From: Emiliania huxleyi CCMP1516
Taxonomy: Eukaryota; Haptophyta; Isochrysidales; Noelaerhabdaceae
Assembly: GCF_000372725.1 (NCBI RefSeq)
Contig: NW_005194814.1
Location: forward strand, 221,489-285,488
DNA length: 64,000 nt
Reading direction: 5' to 3'
Position numbers and translations under genes: made by a program. Below are positions 62,973-64,000 of this stretch, piece by piece (position 1 is the stretch's first letter; every line of letters starts with the position of its first letter). Under the pieces are notes generated by a model. The model was given only the letters and a program-made list of their open reading frames with translations. It ran no database searches and had not been told where the DNA came from.

Positions 62973-63491
62973 TCAGTGAGTACATTGCGGACACACATGC
63001 GCCGGTTCGCAACAGAGGAGCACCGGGCCCTGGAGCCACACCCGTATAAACCTCGGTTTGATCTCGCGGTACGAACATGCAGCATGCAGAAGCATGTGCG
63101 ATCCTAGCTTGTCCCGCATGTCGTCGCACCACATCCCATGTTCCCATCTCCGTGTACATCTTCGTCCACAATTGAACCGCGTTGCGAAGTGAGACATCCC
63201 GGCCTCGGCCCGAGAATCACCGTCACGACTCTCCGACGTCTCGTCATTCTCCGACGCCTCGTCGTTGGACGACGTAGCCATGCCTCGACTGACTACACCC
63301 ACAGCTCCATCCTCGTCACCTCGCTCGCGATGCTCTCTCTCCACCAGCGGCTTCAATGTACTGCTCAGATTCGAGTGCGACTGGTCACGCTCGACCGGCT
63401 CGCTAGTCGCCGGCAGGACGACGACCGCGTGCGGCGCATCGCCGGCCTCTTCGCTCCCGCCGGCGCCATCCGTGTCTCCCGGCGGAGGCAT
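62973..63491 (-). CDS. Hypothetical protein
   Basis: From ATG 63491: MPPPGDTDGAGGSEEAGDAP, then VVVLPATSEPVERDQSHSN, LVEREHRERGDEDG and an acidic Ser-rich stretch, later CGRRCTRRWEHGMWCDD. Composition is more protein-like than the opposite strand, but there is no recognised family, and the 3' part may be intron. Confidence 0.25.
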   Translation of the reverse strand: MPPPGDTDGAGGSEEAGDAPHAVVVLPATSEPVERDQSHSNLSSTLKPLVEREHRERGDEDGAVGVVSRGMATSSNDEASENDETSESRDGDSRAEAGMSHFATRFNCGRRCTRRWEHGMWCDDMRDKLGSHMLLHAACSYREIKPRFIRVWLQGPVLLCCEPAHVCPQCTH

Positions 63492-63553
63492 CGCGTTTCG
63501 AGCCACAACGGACTGCGCGCTCCGCTTTTCGAACCACCAAAACTCGCTGCACC

Positions 63554-63591
63554 CAGGTGCAGGTGCAGGTGCAGGTGCAGGTGCAGGTGCA
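63554..63591. repeat. (GGTGCA)n microsatellite
   Basis: Six tandem copies in the interval between two genes. Confidence 0.9.
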
Positions 63592-63823
63592 ACAAGTTTG
63601 CGCCCGGCCCTCTAGCGCCGCGCGCTGGCCCCGGGCCCCGGCTGCGTCCCCGCGCGGCCTGCCCGATGGCGTGGCGCCCGCCCTCCACCCACCTCCCCGC
63701 GCGGGGCCGCTCCGGGGCGACCCGGCCGCCCTCCGACCCCACTGCCATACTCCTAACAACGAACCTAAAACTATCCTTCACTATCCTTCAACAGGAAAAA
63801 CAAAACAAATCTGCGCATCAGTC

Positions 63824-64000
63824 ATGACATCCCGATGTGGCGTCGTGCTGCTCGAGCAGCACAGCCACAAGCCCTGCACTGCCGGCGTCACCTTCGGCTG
63901 CGTCGACCGTCACACGTTCTGGTCGTCGTGCCGCGGCCAGTTTCGTTGTGGGACCAAAACTTCGACCCGGCCATGTGGATACCCGCCGGGCGCCGCGTTG
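63824..64000 (+). CDS. Unrecognised Cys-rich protein, 5' part only
   Basis: ATG at 63824 opens a frame that runs off the right edge: MTSRCGVVLLEQHSHKPCTA, then GVTFGCVDRHTFWSSCRGQF. Regularly placed Cys residues suggest a structured, perhaps secreted, domain. Too short to classify. Confidence 0.4.
   Translation, partial: MTSRCGVVLLEQHSHKPCTAGVTFGCVDRHTFWSSCRGQFRCGTKTSTRPCGYPPGAAL

Overview
The window is nuclear DNA of a unicellular eukaryotic alga, most likely a haptophyte (an Emiliania, Gephyrocapsa, Chrysochromulina or Prymnesium type). This is inferred from several things together: very GC-rich sequence, short introns (about 46-300 nt) that often have GC-AG ends, a gene set found in plastid-bearing protists (phytochelatin synthase, CmcJ-like oxygenase, AP2-like repeats, FkbM methyltransferase), and many GC-rich low-complexity tracts. 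No bacterial operon logic, tRNA or rRNA was seen. A run of about 100 Ns at 59060-59158 marks a draft assembly gap.

Layout. 1-7.5 kb is dense with host genes: the end of an LRR/coiled-coil protein, a phytochelatin synthase (3 exons), a DUS3-type tRNA-dihydrouridine synthase (8 exons, fully resolved) and a TIP41-like protein on the minus strand. 7.5-10.1 kb is repeat-rich: one copy of a dispersed repeat whose inverted copy lies at 52.7-53.7 kb, and a small inverted-repeat element. 10.15-11.6 kb holds an intronless Rieske/flavin-reductase fusion. 11.7-17.3 kb is a large unclassified mobile element on the minus strand, with a chromodomain ORF and a long coiled-coil/transposase-like ORF, bracketed by AT-rich arrays. 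17.4-25 kb holds a protein with a duplicated domain, a PLP aminotransferase head-to-head with a CmcJ/AsaB-like oxygenase, and a RING protein. 25.3-28.3 kb is POLE2, the second subunit of DNA polymerase epsilon. 28.9-33.4 kb holds a MYB protein and an FkbM-type methyltransferase. 34.06-34.93 kb is a TIR element, followed by a TPR-methyltransferase fusion. 38.5-41.65 kb encodes a RING-Tudor-AP2 protein. 42.5-43.35 kb is a foldback element built of mini-hairpins. 44.4-46.7 kb is an ADPRM-family phosphoesterase that has lost most metal ligands. 47.2-52.5 kb holds a multipass membrane protein, a secreted P450-like protein and a Gly/Arg-rich protein. 52.5-56.4 kb is repeats plus uncertain coding segments. 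56.4-58.9 kb is a glycosyltransferase-like/ankyrin/Ala-rich protein. 60.4-62.05 kb is a PPR-like, organelle-targeted protein. The window ends inside an unrecognised gene.

The most striking observation is in the introns. In DUS3, five of seven introns begin with a degenerate copy of the first 10-29 nt of the downstream exon. The same pattern recurs in the TPR-methyltransferase, RING-Tudor-AP2 and RING genes, and many of these introns carry short tandem CGAGAT-type arrays. This looks like a record of intron gain by local duplication or by introner insertion.

The genes are mostly housekeeping or signalling functions with no shared pathway. The one plausible functional pair is the aminotransferase and CmcJ-like oxygenase, which are transcribed divergently from a 200-bp interval.
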